Assembly (NCBI GenBank): GCA_028583685.1
Contig: JAMXIF010000058.1
Coordinates: 16,864,742 to 16,928,741 of the forward strand
Length of the DNA stretch: 64,000 nucleotides
From: Petaurus breviceps papuanus
Taxonomy: Eukaryota > Chordata > Mammalia > Diprotodontia > Petauridae
Direction of reading: 5' to 3'
The position numbers and the translations under genes are program-made. The stretch's first letter is position 1. Each line of letters opens with the position of its first letter. Below the pieces are notes generated by a model. That model was not told the origin of the DNA. It worked only from the letters and a program-made list of their open reading frames with translations, and made no database searches. Positions 10,240 to 21,829 of this stretch are shown one piece after another.

Positions 10240-12860
10240 GAATCACTGAAGAAAATGTTGACTAGTATAAGGCCAAGGACAGATCTTTAGGATCCTTGAC
10301 TAGAGAATTCTGTTAAAGGTGATATTAAGCCACTAATGACTACACATTGAGTCTCGTCCTTTTTGGATAGCAAAACTTTATACAATAATTTTCTGTAACA
10401 TAAGTATACTATGTATATAGTCCCTAGGAGAGTCCCTGTCCTCATGGAGCTTACAGTCAAATGGGGAAAAACAAAAAACAAAAGGAGACTGAAAAGTGTT
10501 AGGGTAGAGGTATCCCCACTGGGAGAGTTAAGTCAGAGAAGTTTCAAATTAGTGCAGCCAGGTGAGAAATGAGGAGATTTCTGAGCAGAGCTCTTTCCTT
10601 AAATAGATATCTGGAGTTCATGGTCTCATACTCCAATCAGAGGGGCAGGAGTAGTGATGAGGTAGACTACCAAGACTGATGAGGTTATCCCAATAATGAG
10701 GAATCTGTACAGTTCCTTTAGTCCATCACCCTAGTTACCCCCATCAAAAAAAGGTTAATCTGGAATGACCTCTTCTTCATAGAGCCATATTATGTTGAAT
10801 TTTATTGATTATTATTTAACTTTCTACATCCTCAAAAATCATCCCTTTGAAATGTGTTGTAGAATTTTAACAGAAATAGAGGCTAACCTTACTTATACAT
10901 AATTTTCAGCTTCTGTTCACTTGTTACTTGTTTGTACTTGTTTTTTTTAATCAGGTCAATATTTTCCCTTTCTCTAGTCTCTTGATGCCTCTCCCATTCT
11001 TCAAGTCCTTCAAACATCTTTGATTTCTACTTAGAAGTTATATCCACTGGTTATTTCAGTTCTGCAGAATGTGATTTGTTGGGTCCTGGTGACTTCAGTA
11101 CATCAAAGGCAGCTAGATCCTGTCTCTCTATTCACACTTCTACATCACCTCCAGTCCAAGCCCTACCATACATACCCTTCAATTTGGGTTTCTGTTTCCT
11201 GCTAATAATGTTTGTTCCAGACTCTTCAGACCAGATAAAATGGAGTCCTCAATGATCATTATCTCATCCTTTCTGAACAATGGTTCTAGCTCATCTTTGA
11301 TCCTTTGATGATTTCAGAAATAGTGAAGAAAAAAAAGCAAAACAAAAAGCTTCACTTGTCTATTGTTCGTAGCAATTAATGCCAATCTCAGCCCTTCTGG
11401 ATTTTAGTGCTCCTGATATTCAGTTCTTATAAGATTCTGTCATTCTTTTGTAATTAGTCTCAGTTATTTGCCCCCTCTTCCATTTGTGTATCCATATTGG
11501 TCCTTTTAGACAGATTTCCTTTTTTTCCCCTCCTTCTTGGGATAATTTCAGTTTGAATCTCAATTCTTAAAAGTTTCCCATCTCTCTTGGAGCAATTTTC
11601 CTTGCAAGACAGTAGACCATTGAATCCTAAAAGTTTGTTGTTGTTGTTTTTCTGAACCCTTTGAAAACTGCTCTTCCCAAATCTAGAGTTTCTGTTCTAA
11701 CTACGTAGCTTGTTTATTCTCTAATACATATTCTGATGGAATAGTCACTTGTCTCCAAAGCACCTGTCATTTTTATTTTAAGAAGTTATTCTTTTTGTAT
11801 GTGCATTTCCTTTTCTGCATTTGGTCCTGACATACCATTGCATCTCTTTGTCTAGAGATAGCTAGAAATATCCTTTATATAGTTAGGTATCCTTTACATA
11901 GTTTCCATTGTATCTTTATACATATATGACCTCTTATTTAGTGTATATAGTGATTTATGTTTGTACCCAATTGGCTGTAGGGACTACAGAGGGGAAGACA
12001 GCCACCCTTCTGAATAACCAGTATGCTCTGTATACAAGCCTAATATAAATTCCTTTTTTTTTTTTTTTGCCTAATATAAATTTAGGACGAAGACATGCAT
12101 CTCAGGATTGGAGGGCTTCTTTAAGACCTTCTAAGCCTTGATGTAAAAAGTGACACTATCCTTTTAGGAGTCTTTTCCTCTGGTGAAAATATAAGAGAAT
12201 AGATGACAAAGAATAAGTGGACTTAGTCTTGACTTTTGATTCCTTGTTAATTGGATGCTTACTACTTACCTCAGAACAGAGAATCCTGGTCAAGAAACTA
12301 TATGGTAGATAACACTTGTATACTTATATATACTTCAGTTTAACAAACACTTATTATTATTATTATTATATACCCTTTTCTGTTTGTTATTATTGGAATA
12401 TCTGACACCTTTGGAATATCCAAATGAACTCCATTTCTTTGCCAAACTATGAAAAGAATCTGCTTATCATGACCCTACAAATCAAATTCATCAATAATGT
12501 ACCCTGTGACTAAGAAACCCCCAGCCTATATATGAACAATTCAAACACAGAAAGGCAAAAATTTGCTCAGAAAACTGAGAACCTTTAGCAAGGTCATGAA
12601 TTTTCAGTGATTATTTTAAAAGTGCTTTTCAGTTACTTATTTAAGGGGATGCTGCTGACAGTACTTTGGTTGAGCCTGATTTTGGCATCCCCTTCTATTC
12701 ACAATGAATCTAGCGTTTTATGCAGTAATACACATTGCCCTGCCATAATAACTACCTTACAGTTATAAACACTTTTCTATTTATTATTACATAATTATAA
12801 AATTATTATATTGTAACTTATAAATTTATTTTCTTTATTATAATTATAAAACTTCTAATA
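10240..12860. other. Unassigned non-coding sequence
   Basis: No gene recognised. 'gtccctgtcctcatggagct' at about 10432-10451 resembles an ancient mammal-wide repeat seen elsewhere in the window. A (TTA)n run lies at 12351-12370 and a T run at about 12054-12069. Stretches around 11000-11650 look repeat-derived but could not be named. Confidence 0.35.
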
Positions 12861-12864
12861 ATAT

Positions 12865-12978
12865 GAAACTAATACTCAGAGAAATTAAATAACTTGCCTA
12901 AGGTCACATGTTTAATAAGTGCTTGAGCCAGGACTCAAACCCACATTGTGTCTGGCTCCAAGGCCAATTGTGTTTTTG
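12865..12978 (-). repeat. MIR-type SINE, antisense
   Basis: 'gaaattaaataacttgccta', 'aggtcacatgtttaataagt' and 'gagccaggactcaaacccac' are the antisense landmarks of MIR. Confidence 0.7.
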
Positions 12979-12979
12979 T

Positions 12980-15900
12980 TTGTTTTTACTGTACCATGCA
13001 GAGGGTAAGATGAATACAAAACAGGATAAACAGCTGGGTTATCAGAAGAAATGGTGAAAGAATACTGGCTTGCCAGAGGAGTTAGCTAAATTAGTTCTTT
13101 TGGTTTGCTGACAGAAACAGAATTTTCTAAAATTTAGGTAGCTATGAAAGCAACACAAAACTGTAGTCCCTGCTGAGCCCTTTGGAATAGGGGAAGAAAA
13201 ATTTGCCAGTATCAAAAGTTGGGGACAACCTGCAGAGATGGCATGTCTGCTGCAGCCTGCTAAGCTTTCCATTAGCATTCTTGGTATGTTGGTTTGGGGC
13301 CTAATGCTGTACGGGACAGGTTGGGAGTAGTTTGCGTAATTTGTTTCTGCAAAGAGATTGCAAATGGACTGCAGACTTTTAAGGCCAATTAATATGTTCA
13401 TGAAAATAGGCAATGTGAAGAGAAGGCATTTTGAAACTCTTAGCTTTAACTGGATGCATTACAATATTCCAGGCTCTGTTAATATTAGATAGTATGCTAA
13501 ATGTCCTTTCTCCCCAGCCTGTTCTTTATTAATATAAAAGCTGAGGCCTAGAGACTCACTTAGCACATAATTAATTGTCAAATATTTTAAATGGCTTCCA
13601 GTTAAAGTACTGGTTCATGAAAGCAAAGATATAAACTTAGAATAGTTATGAACTAAGAAAATGTGAGACAAACTATTGCTAGACACATAGAAGAGATTGA
13701 AGGGCAATGACCAAACATCAATTATTTTTGCCTTTGAATTAAAAAAAATAGAGAGATTCTGACTAGTTGTTTTTTTTTATTTTTCCAAAGGAGGTTTCAA
13801 AAAAAAAATTAACATCTGTTTTTTTTTTACTTTTTCTCTCTCTCTCATATGTGTAAGTTTAGTTTTTGGAAGTCATAAATGGATGACTCCTTCCCACTTA
13901 AAGAATTACAGAATTAGGCTGTTGGGAGGGACTTTAGGCATCATTTGACCAGTCTATCTGAATCTGAGTTTTTACTTATATTGTTTCTGAATTGCCTTCC
14001 AATAAAGCTTACCATTGGTTTTAGTTTTTTCCTCTGCAGCCATGTCACATGGATAATTCCCTTTTCACATGACAGTCTTTCAAATATTTGAAGGTGGTGA
14101 TTTTGACCTTTATAAAGTTTTCTTCTTTTTTAAGCTTAACTTAGTCAGTGCAGTCAACTGTTCTTCATATGTAAATAGGATTGGTTCAGAGTTGTATAAA
14201 TGGTGCCAGCATTCAAGTACAGGTCATCTCACTCCAAATTTAATATGCATTACATTTTACCTTCTGATTAGATTCTTCTCATTTCTCTTCAACAGTTCTA
14301 CAGCTTCATGTATTTATATCAGTCTTATACATAAAAGGAATTACTTTTAGAGTCTTTCAAGCCCAAGATGTCATGTAAATTAATATATACAATGAAACCT
14401 CAGTAATGTTTGGGACAAAAGACTTATATATATATATAACTCAGCATTGTCAGTATAGGCGATATTCATAGTTCACACAGCTAAATGTCACTGAAAACTT
14501 TCAATTCTTTCCTTGTCTAGCTTGTTCTTTAAGGTTTCATGCTGAATCTTCTCTCTCTCCAAACTCTTACAGCTTTGGACCAGTCAGTCATCTTCTGTTC
14601 TTCCAGTTGTATGGTGATTAGTTAGTTGTGAAATGATTTAGTTATAGAAACTAGTTGAAGTACCAATTCATGGGGTCAGAAGCTAAATGCTAGTATCCTG
14701 AAACATCCCAATTAGCAGTTAAGGAGACAAAAGTCTTGTGTACCAGCACATAGTAGATAATTAAAGTCCTTTCATCTATTTTATTTAACATTGCTATATA
14801 GCAATCTTTTTATTTCTTTCCTTTATGGAATAATCATGAATTGGAATATTATTCCATATAAGACACTTTTTAAAATATCTGAGATTTTTATAAAATGCAA
14901 TAAATATCATATAGCAACAACAAATGAAGGGAGAGGTGGGGCAAATTAAGAATGTTGCTGATCTAATGGCATTCCATAGATTGGGATACAATATGCCACA
15001 GTGTCTCTGTTGAACAAAAGCAATAGAAAATGAACAATATAATTTTTCACTGACTTGTTCTGTTGGTGATTGAGGCATTTCAGAACACAACCAGGAAAAT
15101 AATAGGTTGCTCACACAATGGTAGAAGTTTAACAAATGCTCAATCATTCACCCTACATCATCGCTGTCATTGGTGAGGGCTTTCGCGTATGATATTGATG
15201 CCTTGCTTCATTCTTATTGCCGTATTCTTTTCAGATTCAATCAATCTGTCTGCAATGGACCACTAAACATTTCAATTTGCTACCTGTAGAGCTGGATTGC
15301 AATGCTCAAGCTAAAATAAGAAAGAAATGGATTTAGTGAGACAGAAAGTAGAGGGTGTTTCATGGATTTCTGTGTAAGGCATGCACAAACTGAAATTCAC
15401 CGATAAGACACACGTTCACTTTTGAATGGCTTATATAAGGGTACATGGTATTAAGCAATTCAGGGATGTTTATAGGGAAAAATATGCTCAGTCGGATCCT
15501 GATAAGACCCCCTGCCTTTTGAGGAACTCGGAATCTCTTGTCAGCCAGAAGTGTACTCTTCTTATCCTTGATGCTGTTATAATAACTTATCTGAGGTACA
15601 TTTCCTCATGTGCACTGCTGTTATCATAACCTGTGAATTATTCTACAATGATACTTGTTTGGATGTTCTTAAGAGGGAACTTACCTAAAGAGAAGTGCGT
15701 CATCATCAGTGATTTGGCACCTGTCTAGCATAGTCCCTTGAATAGAGGAGCCATTCATCATATTTTTTTAAATTCAGAGATCATATAAAAGTTGATTTCT
15801 TTTCATATAGCCAATTGTTTTGATTAAGATCTTGAAAAGTAAGATTTATAGACTACATTCCCCCATCCTTAGATTCTTATTTAGTATTAGACTCTGTGAC
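12980..15900. other. Unassigned non-coding sequence
   Basis: No named repeat apart from a MIR-like scrap near 13900-13950. Open frames of 123 codons (minus, 13042-13413) and 117 codons (minus, 14794-15147) show no family motif that I recognise. A small AT run lies at 14427-14438. The segment 15150-15560 keeps several CpGs and may be a decayed element of unknown family. Confidence 0.35.
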
Positions 15901-15915
15901 ATTGAAGAACTAGAG

Positions 15916-16061
15916 CAGGGGTGGGGGACCTGTGGCCTCAAGGTCACATATGGCCCTCTAGGTCCTCAAGTGTGGCCTTTGACTGATTTGGATTTGCTCA
16001 AAGGGCCATACTTGAGGACCTAGAGGACCACATGTGACCTCGAAGTCTCAGTTTCCTCACC
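15916..16061. mobile_element. Palindromic hAT-type MITE, copy 1
   Basis: It begins CAGGGGTGGGGGACCTGTGG, the form typical of hAT terminal inverted repeats. Most of its length is a hairpin: 'ctctaggtcctcaagtgtgg' in the left arm is answered by 'ccatacttgaggacctagag' in the right arm. Flanking 8-mers AACTAGAG (15908-15915) and GCCTAGAG (16062-16069) match at six positions, the length expected for hAT target duplications. There is no coding capacity, so it needed a transposase in trans. Its right terminus is more decayed than its left. Confidence 0.8.
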
Positions 16062-16069
16062 GCCTAGAG

Positions 16070-16620
16070 ACCATGAACTCTCTTAAAAATTTCTCTCCCT
16101 TTCTGTTGTCAGGGTTAGTTTAGGTATAACTCTGACTTTGCCCTTTGAAAATAGGTGAGAGGCACATGGTTCATGCTGCACTGTAGAGCATGTTTGACCC
16201 TTTGTCCAGACACCCTAAATATTAACAGCTATGTCCCCTCTATGAATAGCTAGGAGAGTCACTGAAAAACTTAAGAGGATGCCCAATCTTTTAATCCATT
16301 ATAGTTTTGGTTCCATTGGTTACTGATTCTGGCCTCCCATGACCTCCTGGCTTTCTTTTTACTGTAAATCTTTTGTGTTCTCTGATATGTGATTCAGTGA
16401 CCAGTCTTTGGCCTCCTCTGTCCTCACTGTTTTTTGTGCCCCAACGATAAGCTCACTTCATAGCCCAGGTTGTGCCTTGACTGCTAGTTTCTAGATGCTT
16501 CCTTTGGTTTATTCCATGCCTGTGCCTGTTACTTACATTGCTTCCAGCTTGGTTGTGGCACCCTTAATGCCAGGCCTGTGACCAGTCTCTAAGATCTACT
16601 GATATGCCCTCACCACCCTA
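16070..16620. other. Unassigned non-coding sequence
   Basis: Nothing nameable. It lies between a hAT MITE and a mariner MITE. Confidence 0.4.
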
Positions 16621-16626
16621 CCTATA

Positions 16627-16953
16627 CCGTGTTTCCCCGATAATAAGACCTATCCCGAAAATAAGCCCTCCCCTTACTGTGTAAGATTCCTCTAAAATAA
16701 GCCCTCCCCCGAAAATAAGCCCTATTGAGATTGCTACTGTAGTGAAGGTGATCCTCTGCACCAATCAGAGCTGCAGCAGTGAGCGCGTCATCCTGTTCTT
16801 CCCCAGTGATTTGCTTGCTGGCGCCATTGAGAGCAGTGCCGCAGAGGAGAACTGAGGCAGGACAACATAAGCCCTCCCCTGAAAATAAGCCCTCTGGTTT
16901 TTTTTCTTTCCAAAAAATTAATAAGACAGTGTCTTATTATCGGGGAAACACGG
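16627..16953. mobile_element. Tc1/mariner-type MITE, copy 1
   Basis: It has perfect 23-bp terminal inverted repeats starting CCGTGTTTCCCCGATAAT (16627-16649 and 16931-16953) and a TA on each side (16625-16626, 16954-16955), the signature of Tc1/mariner insertion. Several AAAATAAGCCCT units follow each end. The 327-bp interior has no transposase frame. The core 'ccaatcagagctgcagcagt' is shared with the copy at 26440. Identical termini suggest modest age. Confidence 0.9.
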
Positions 16954-16959
16954 TAGTAC

Positions 16960-17455
16960 ATGCAATACTGTAGATAAACTGAGGATGATAATAATAATAA
17001 TCCTATGCAGACTGAGCAGTATCCAAATTCATCTTAACTTCTATGCTGTGATCTCTAGTTAAAACAAGTTTTATTTAAGGAAGAACAAACAACAAAAAGG
17101 AAATCAACAGTGACAGAAAGTGTATTTGATACATCTAAGTCTAGAGACTTCTTATGTCATCATTACCTTCTGACTTTGTATATGGATTTATCTAAATTCT
17201 CAAGAGGAATAGTGTGCTCAGAAAAATGTTTGTGTTAATTATAAGAGAGACTAATGTATGAAAATCCATAAAAGTCAAGTCTAAAGGAGAGTAGTAAACA
17301 GGAAAACAAATTCGTCCCCATGATGAAATTTATGATGGGAGAGTCAAGTCTCTGAACTAGCTAATTAATGTCCATCAGTCTTGAGAAATCTGATAACTCT
17401 GCTCATGGTGATATTTTTTGTTTCACTTCCTAGCTTATTTAACTATTGTCCGTTT
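16960..17455. other. Unassigned non-coding sequence
   Basis: A short (ATA)n run lies at about 16988-17002. No gene or named repeat was seen. Confidence 0.4.
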
Positions 17456-17459
17456 TAGG

Positions 17460-18090
17460 AACTCCAAATAATTAATCCCCCATTCACAACAAACAAATAT
17501 GAACTGTCAAACCCTGAAAATAAATGACCGCTTAGTCACAGAGGTTATGTAACAACCACTATTAACTCTGAAAAATAACAAAGAGCCACAGAGGTAATCC
17601 CCCAACTATTAGCTCTGGAAAATAAAATAAAACCAAAGAGTTAACAGTGGGTATAACAAAAAGCTTTCTTTATTCCATTGAAATAGGGAAACCAAATGTG
17701 TGCTGGGGTCTCCTCTAGGAAGGCAAGCCTTGATACGTATAGCAGTGACTCCACAGTGAGTTTTAGCCATGACAATGAGGAGGTAATGGCAACAATGAGG
17801 CAAGTCTGATTCATAGCAGGGTTTCATGACTGAAACATGGTTTCTGTAGGTGCTTGTCCAAATTTAGGAACCACCTGGGCCTGGTATGAAACAATTCTGG
17901 CATTTTGCTACAGCAGAATTCATCCAGAGGGTGAGCACAAAGGATTGTTAATTATGGCAAACTCAGGGCACAGCTCACTTGCAAGGCCTTTAGCTCTGGA
18001 GTAAAAAGAGAAGGGTACTCTTGGCTTGGGGATCCTGACAGAACCTAATTTAATTCTTTGCCAGTCCCAATATACTTAAATATGGCTCAT
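17460..18090 (-). mobile_element. Possible solo LTR, antisense (fossil)
   Basis: On the minus strand the block shows an AATAAA signal followed by 'gaaagctttttgttatac' and a pair of related CTCTGTGGCTC-like and CTCTGTGACTA-like units downstream. This arrangement is common in LTR R-U5 regions. Neither boundary nor a target duplication was established. An old non-LTR repeat or unique sequence remains possible. Confidence 0.3.
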
Positions 18091-18284
18091 AAAAGGAGAA
18101 AAACTATCAATCAAAACAGAAAAATTTTAGGTTAAGAGAAGAATTTCAACATAGGCAAAATCTTCTGATTTTTCATTTTGGGATACGTTAGCCCACTGAA
18201 GAGGCACATGTAACTATAAGATTAGAATCTTAATCTTCTATGAAAGAAAGAGTAAAAAATGAGGAGGGAGTGATATGTGAATGA

Positions 18285-18385
18285 TTTACAGTTGATGAAT
18301 CATTTGAGCAAATTATCTCACTGATCTTCAGTTTTCACCTGTAAGATGGGAAGGGAAAATCATATTTTTACTAGCTTTCTCATAG
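18285..18385 (+). repeat. MIR-type SINE fragment
   Basis: 'agcaaattatctcactgatc' followed by 'ttcacctgtaagatgggaag' matches the MIR core-to-tail region. Confidence 0.5.
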
Positions 18386-18389
18386 AAAA

Positions 18390-18937
18390 AAAAAACCAGC
18401 ACTCAACCTTAAAGTGCAAAAGAAATGAGTTGATATCATCATCATCATTACCATCATTTTTATTAAACTTGATTCTTTGTTCCTTAATGCCAGTAGTAAA
18501 GAATGTGTATTTGTATATTTCTCTAGGTGTTGGAGCATAGGTGGCAGGGAATTGTGGATATAAAGCAGTGAGCCAATACTGGGAACATTCAATTAATGGT
18601 TTAAAGGACCATATTCTGTGGAGTTCAAACCAAGGAGAGCAGCAGATGGAAAATGGAGAGTTAGCTAGAAAGTGCAGATTCAAGCTTTCTGTAAAGGAAA
18701 GCTTTGGGAGAAGTTTACTGCTTCACCCTCCAACTTGCTAATCTGAGGAAAGAGGAGGCTGAGGGGAGATGGGAAGATGTTGAGTATCCAGAACTGAGTT
18801 AATGGCACGATGATGAGATTTCAGTAATTGACCTATTAAATATTCTCTATGAAATACAGAAGTGCCACCAGTCTGTCAAAAAAGAATTACTCCCAAGTAG
18901 TGTTTTTAGTAGTAATTGTTCCACTTAGTTTTGATCA

Positions 18938-18938
<1 letters not shown>
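18390..18938. other. Unassigned non-coding sequence
   Basis: It contains a short ATC/CAT triplet run at about 18435-18451. Overlapping open frames in both strands have no recognisable motif. Confidence 0.35.

Positions 18939-18940
<2 letters not shown>

Positions 18941-18976
<36 letters not shown>
18941..18976. repeat. (GT)18 microsatellite
   Basis: An uninterrupted GT run of 36 bases. It is likely polymorphic. Confidence 0.98.
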
Positions 18977-18980
<4 letters not shown>

Positions 18981-19129
18981 ATGTATCAATTGGTTGATTG
19001 GTTATTTTCCTTTGTTCTCAGAGAAGACCAAAATGATATTACTATGCTAGAGACAAGTTACAATGTGTCCAGCTGTGACTGATCAGACCAGTATGAGCTC
19101 AGAATGTTCTACCACAGGTGGGGCATAGT

Positions 19130-19480
19130 CCTTGTGAACATTTGGAGTGGATTCTCTAAATCTGCACATCTCATGTTTCTTTTGAGCTACTTCAATTCCG
19201 CTTTGCTCATAGAACATAGCGCCTTCTCTGATGTGGGCACACTATGCTAAGTCATCCTGTGCCAGCGTCTCCCATGTCACACGATCCATTCTAAAGTTCT
19301 TGAGAGTGTCCTTGTATTACTTCTTCTGACCACCATGTGAATGCTTGCCATGTGTGAATTCTCCATAAAATAGTCTTTTTGGCAAACATGTTTTGCATTC
19401 AAACAACATGGCTAGCCCATCGAAGTTGTACCCTTTGAAGTAAAATTTGAATGCTTGGCATTTAGTTAAAGAAAGGACCT
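19130..19480 (-). mobile_element. LINE ORF2 C-terminal fragment, antisense
   Basis: On the minus strand the translation includes VQLRWASHVV, recalling the (L)RWAGHVVRM motif at the C-terminus of some non-LTR retrotransposon ORF2 proteins. It is followed by pieces resembling LP(K)RLFYGEL, SHGGQKK and WETLA(Q)D in shifted frames. This C-terminus differs from that of the BovB-like copy at 2760, so it is a second LINE lineage. The copy is a short dead fragment, and the exact clade is not certain. Confidence 0.55.
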
Positions 19481-19499
19481 CAGTGTCTGGTATCTCTCA

Positions 19500-19925
19500 T
19501 ACACACACATACTATATATATAGACATATGTTCATATACACAAATATATTTAATTTCTCATATATTCATTTAAATTATAGTCAGTCATCATTTGCATTCA
19601 GCTATGCAGTATGTTCTCTTAGGCCCAGATTTATGTGAAGAAATAAGAAATGGAGTTATCACTGATGATTAATCAATGAAACCTATTTGTCTTGTTAGTA
19701 TGCAATTCTGTTTGGCATATTCTATAGTTCCAGATTTTCTACTTAAAAAAAAAAAGAGATTCCTGACAATGATTGATTGCTTGAAATCTACAACAGGTGA
19801 CCACCATTCTGGTTCTTAGTCTCTTCTACCAATGAATGGAATCAGTATAATGAAATCAGCATTATTGGTTATTTCTGATTATTAGCTCATTCTTGAACAT
19901 TTAATGATATTTATCATTTTTGCAA
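19500..19925. other. Unassigned non-coding sequence
   Basis: It includes short CA/TA-rich runs around 19500-19550. Nothing else is nameable. Confidence 0.4.
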
Positions 19926-19934
19926 ATGGTATGA

Positions 19935-20035
19935 TCCAATTCATTTTAAAAAAAATTTTTTTTGTTACATTTTAAAGTCCAAACTGTCTCCCTCCCTCCT
20001 TCCTCCCCCACCCCACATTAGAGAAAGCCACCATT

Positions 20036-20111
<76 letters not shown>

Positions 20112-20290
20112 TACATACACAGCATATTATGCATACTTCTGTTTATCAGTTCTTTCCCTGAAAGTGGATAGCATCCTCTTTCATAGGTCCTTTGTAGCTG
20201 ATTTGAGTATTTACAATATGCAGAATAACTTAGTCATTCACAGTTACTCTTTGAATAATATTGCCATTACTGTATTCAGCATTCTAATTC
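19935..20290 (-). mobile_element. L1 3' UTR fragment, antisense
   Basis: 'ctgaaagtggatagcatcct', 'ctttcataggtcctttg' and 'aacttagtcattcacagtta' are antisense landmarks of marsupial L1 3' UTRs. A compound TC/AC microsatellite has grown inside it at 20036-20106. Confidence 0.65.
20036..20106. repeat. Compound (TC)n(AC)n microsatellite
   Basis: A TC run with one interruption (20036-20078) passes directly into an AC run (20079-20106). Confidence 0.97.
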
Positions 20291-20299
20291 ATTTTTAAA

Positions 20300-20520
20300 T
20301 GGACAGAGTGGAGTAGTGGGAAAAAAAACCACTGGATTGATTCTGGAAAACATGGGTTCCATTCCACCTCTGGCCTTTACTTACTGATTTCTCTCAGTGT
20401 CCTCGGCAACGCTCTAAGATCATAAGTTGTGGAACAGTTGCTGATCTGAGTTAATAAATGGTGTTTCCTCACTGGAAGTTCCCTACATAGATGAAATCAT
20501 AAGTTGAAGGCCTTCCCCCC
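20300..20520 (+). repeat. MIR3/THER-type SINE with long tail
   Basis: The head 'gagtggagtagtggg' and 'aacatgggttccattccacc' are MIR-like. The tail 'gctctaagatcataagttgt' to 'ggaagttccctacatagatg' and 'aaatcataagttgaagg' is the long 3' extension seen in some therian MIR relatives. A related tail is at 31500-31620. Confidence 0.6.
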
Positions 20521-20524
20521 TAAA

Positions 20525-21075
20525 AAAAAAACAGTTTAATGATAAACCTAAAGAAAATAAATTACCTTACTTCTTTCAGTTGTAGCTCAGAATAATATGT
20601 ACATGCACACAAAAATGACAACTAAAGTTAATGCCCATAAGCATAATGAAAAATAGCAAATTAATCAGGATAGTATTTTTGCTTCCATTATGTAATTAAC
20701 CCATATTGAGAATTTATTATATGAAAGTCCCTATGTGTAGGGGATAAAAACAGTCCCTGCCCTCAAGGAGTAGATAATACTGTTGGAGGAAAGACCCATA
20801 CACTCTAACACAGCTATTAATAATATCTCATATCCTAATATTGTTTTGCAGTTTATTAATTATTTTCCTCATAAGAGCCCCCGAAAGTAATTCTTAACCA
20901 GCACTTATCACCATGCTCTGCACACTTCCACATCTGTGATATGGGTCCTCCTTCCCATGTTACAAATAGTAATAACCCAATCACACCTTCTCATACTGAG
21001 TGACTCTTGTCCAATTCCTCTGATAAATTCTCCCCGGGGGATCCAGTCTATTCACAATTTTGGTAGGTCAAATAC
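20525..21075. other. Unassigned, part ancient repeat
   Basis: 'aacagtccctgccctcaagg' at about 20750-20769 is the hallmark of an ancient mammal-wide repeat also present at 10430 and 36270. No gene was seen. Confidence 0.4.
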
Positions 21076-21079
21076 TACT

Positions 21080-21355
21080 AAATTAGTAAACTAAATAATA
21101 ATACTGGGTAGGAAAGGATAGGTGCCCAGTGCATAGTGATAAGATTCTGACAGGCAGGTAGAAAAGGATTAAATTATTTAGGGAGATGGATGTTTTGGAG
21201 CTGGGAGTGTAGGGAATGGTGGGGGGCTGCATTTCTTTAGTTACCTTGACTATAAGACTGAGGACTTTGTAATTCATCTTATAGACAGTGAAGAGCTATT
21301 GAAGGTATTTGATCAAGGCAGAAACATTAAAAGATGGTTTTAGGAAGAAGAATAT
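21080..21355 (+). repeat. Ancient mammal-wide repeat, family unassigned
   Basis: 'gacagtgaagagctattgaa' and 'ggtatttgatcaaggcagaa' correspond to a very widespread old repeat segment ('gagccattgaag..ttttgagcag') in mammal genomes. Related pieces lie at 25400-25710, 42700-43215 and 47755-48560. I cannot name the family with confidence. Confidence 0.45.
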
Positions 21356-21359
21356 GACA

Positions 21360-21555
21360 GTGAATTGGAAGTAGAATCTATTGTTGCCAGGAAGACTGTC
21401 AAAGGATATTGATGGGTGTTCTGCTTACCACCTTGTATGATTTTGAGCAAATCACTTTGCCTCTTCTGGCTTTTCCTCATCTTTAAAATGAGAGGATCAA
21501 ACTAGATAACCTCTATAAAGTCTCATCCACCTTTGAGTCTATAATCCTCTAAGGA
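21360..21555 (+). repeat. MIR/THER-type SINE
   Basis: 'tgattttgagcaaatcactt', 'ttcctcatctttaaaatgag' and 'ctttgagtctataatcctct' are in MIR/THER order. Confidence 0.65.
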
Positions 21556-21689
21556 ATTTTAGAATTTTTGACTAACAGTTATCTCCTCCCCCAACCCCTA
21601 CTTTCTTATTCTCCTTTATCTATAATTCTAATTAGAGTTTTCCTTTTAGAACTTTATCATTTTGTTGACCTTCCTTTGTTAGGTAGGGT

Positions 21690-21818
21690 TAGTCTTAATG
21701 GAAAGTGTATTGGACTTGAAGTCAGAAGAGAGTTCAATTGTGGCTTAGATATTTACTATTTATATTATTTTGGCCAAGTCACTCAAACTCTTGGCCCTTG
21801 TTCCCTTATATTTTAAAG
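21690..21818 (+). repeat. MIR-type SINE, 5' half
   Basis: 'gaaagtgtattggacttgaa', 'gtcagaagagagttcaattg' and 'ggccaagtcactcaaactct' match the MIR head and core. Confidence 0.65.
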
Positions 21819-21829
21819 TATGAATGAAT

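Noticed and set aside
14794-15147. 117-codon minus-strand frame with ILYPNLWNAIRSA, faintly like a hAT dimerisation region
   Set aside because: The neighbouring residues lack the rest of the hAT signature. The similarity is too short.
16627-16953. Repeat-spacer array (CRISPR-like)
   Set aside because: The repeated AAAATAAGCCCT units lie within a transposon bounded by inverted repeats and TA. Spacing is irregular and the genome is vertebrate.
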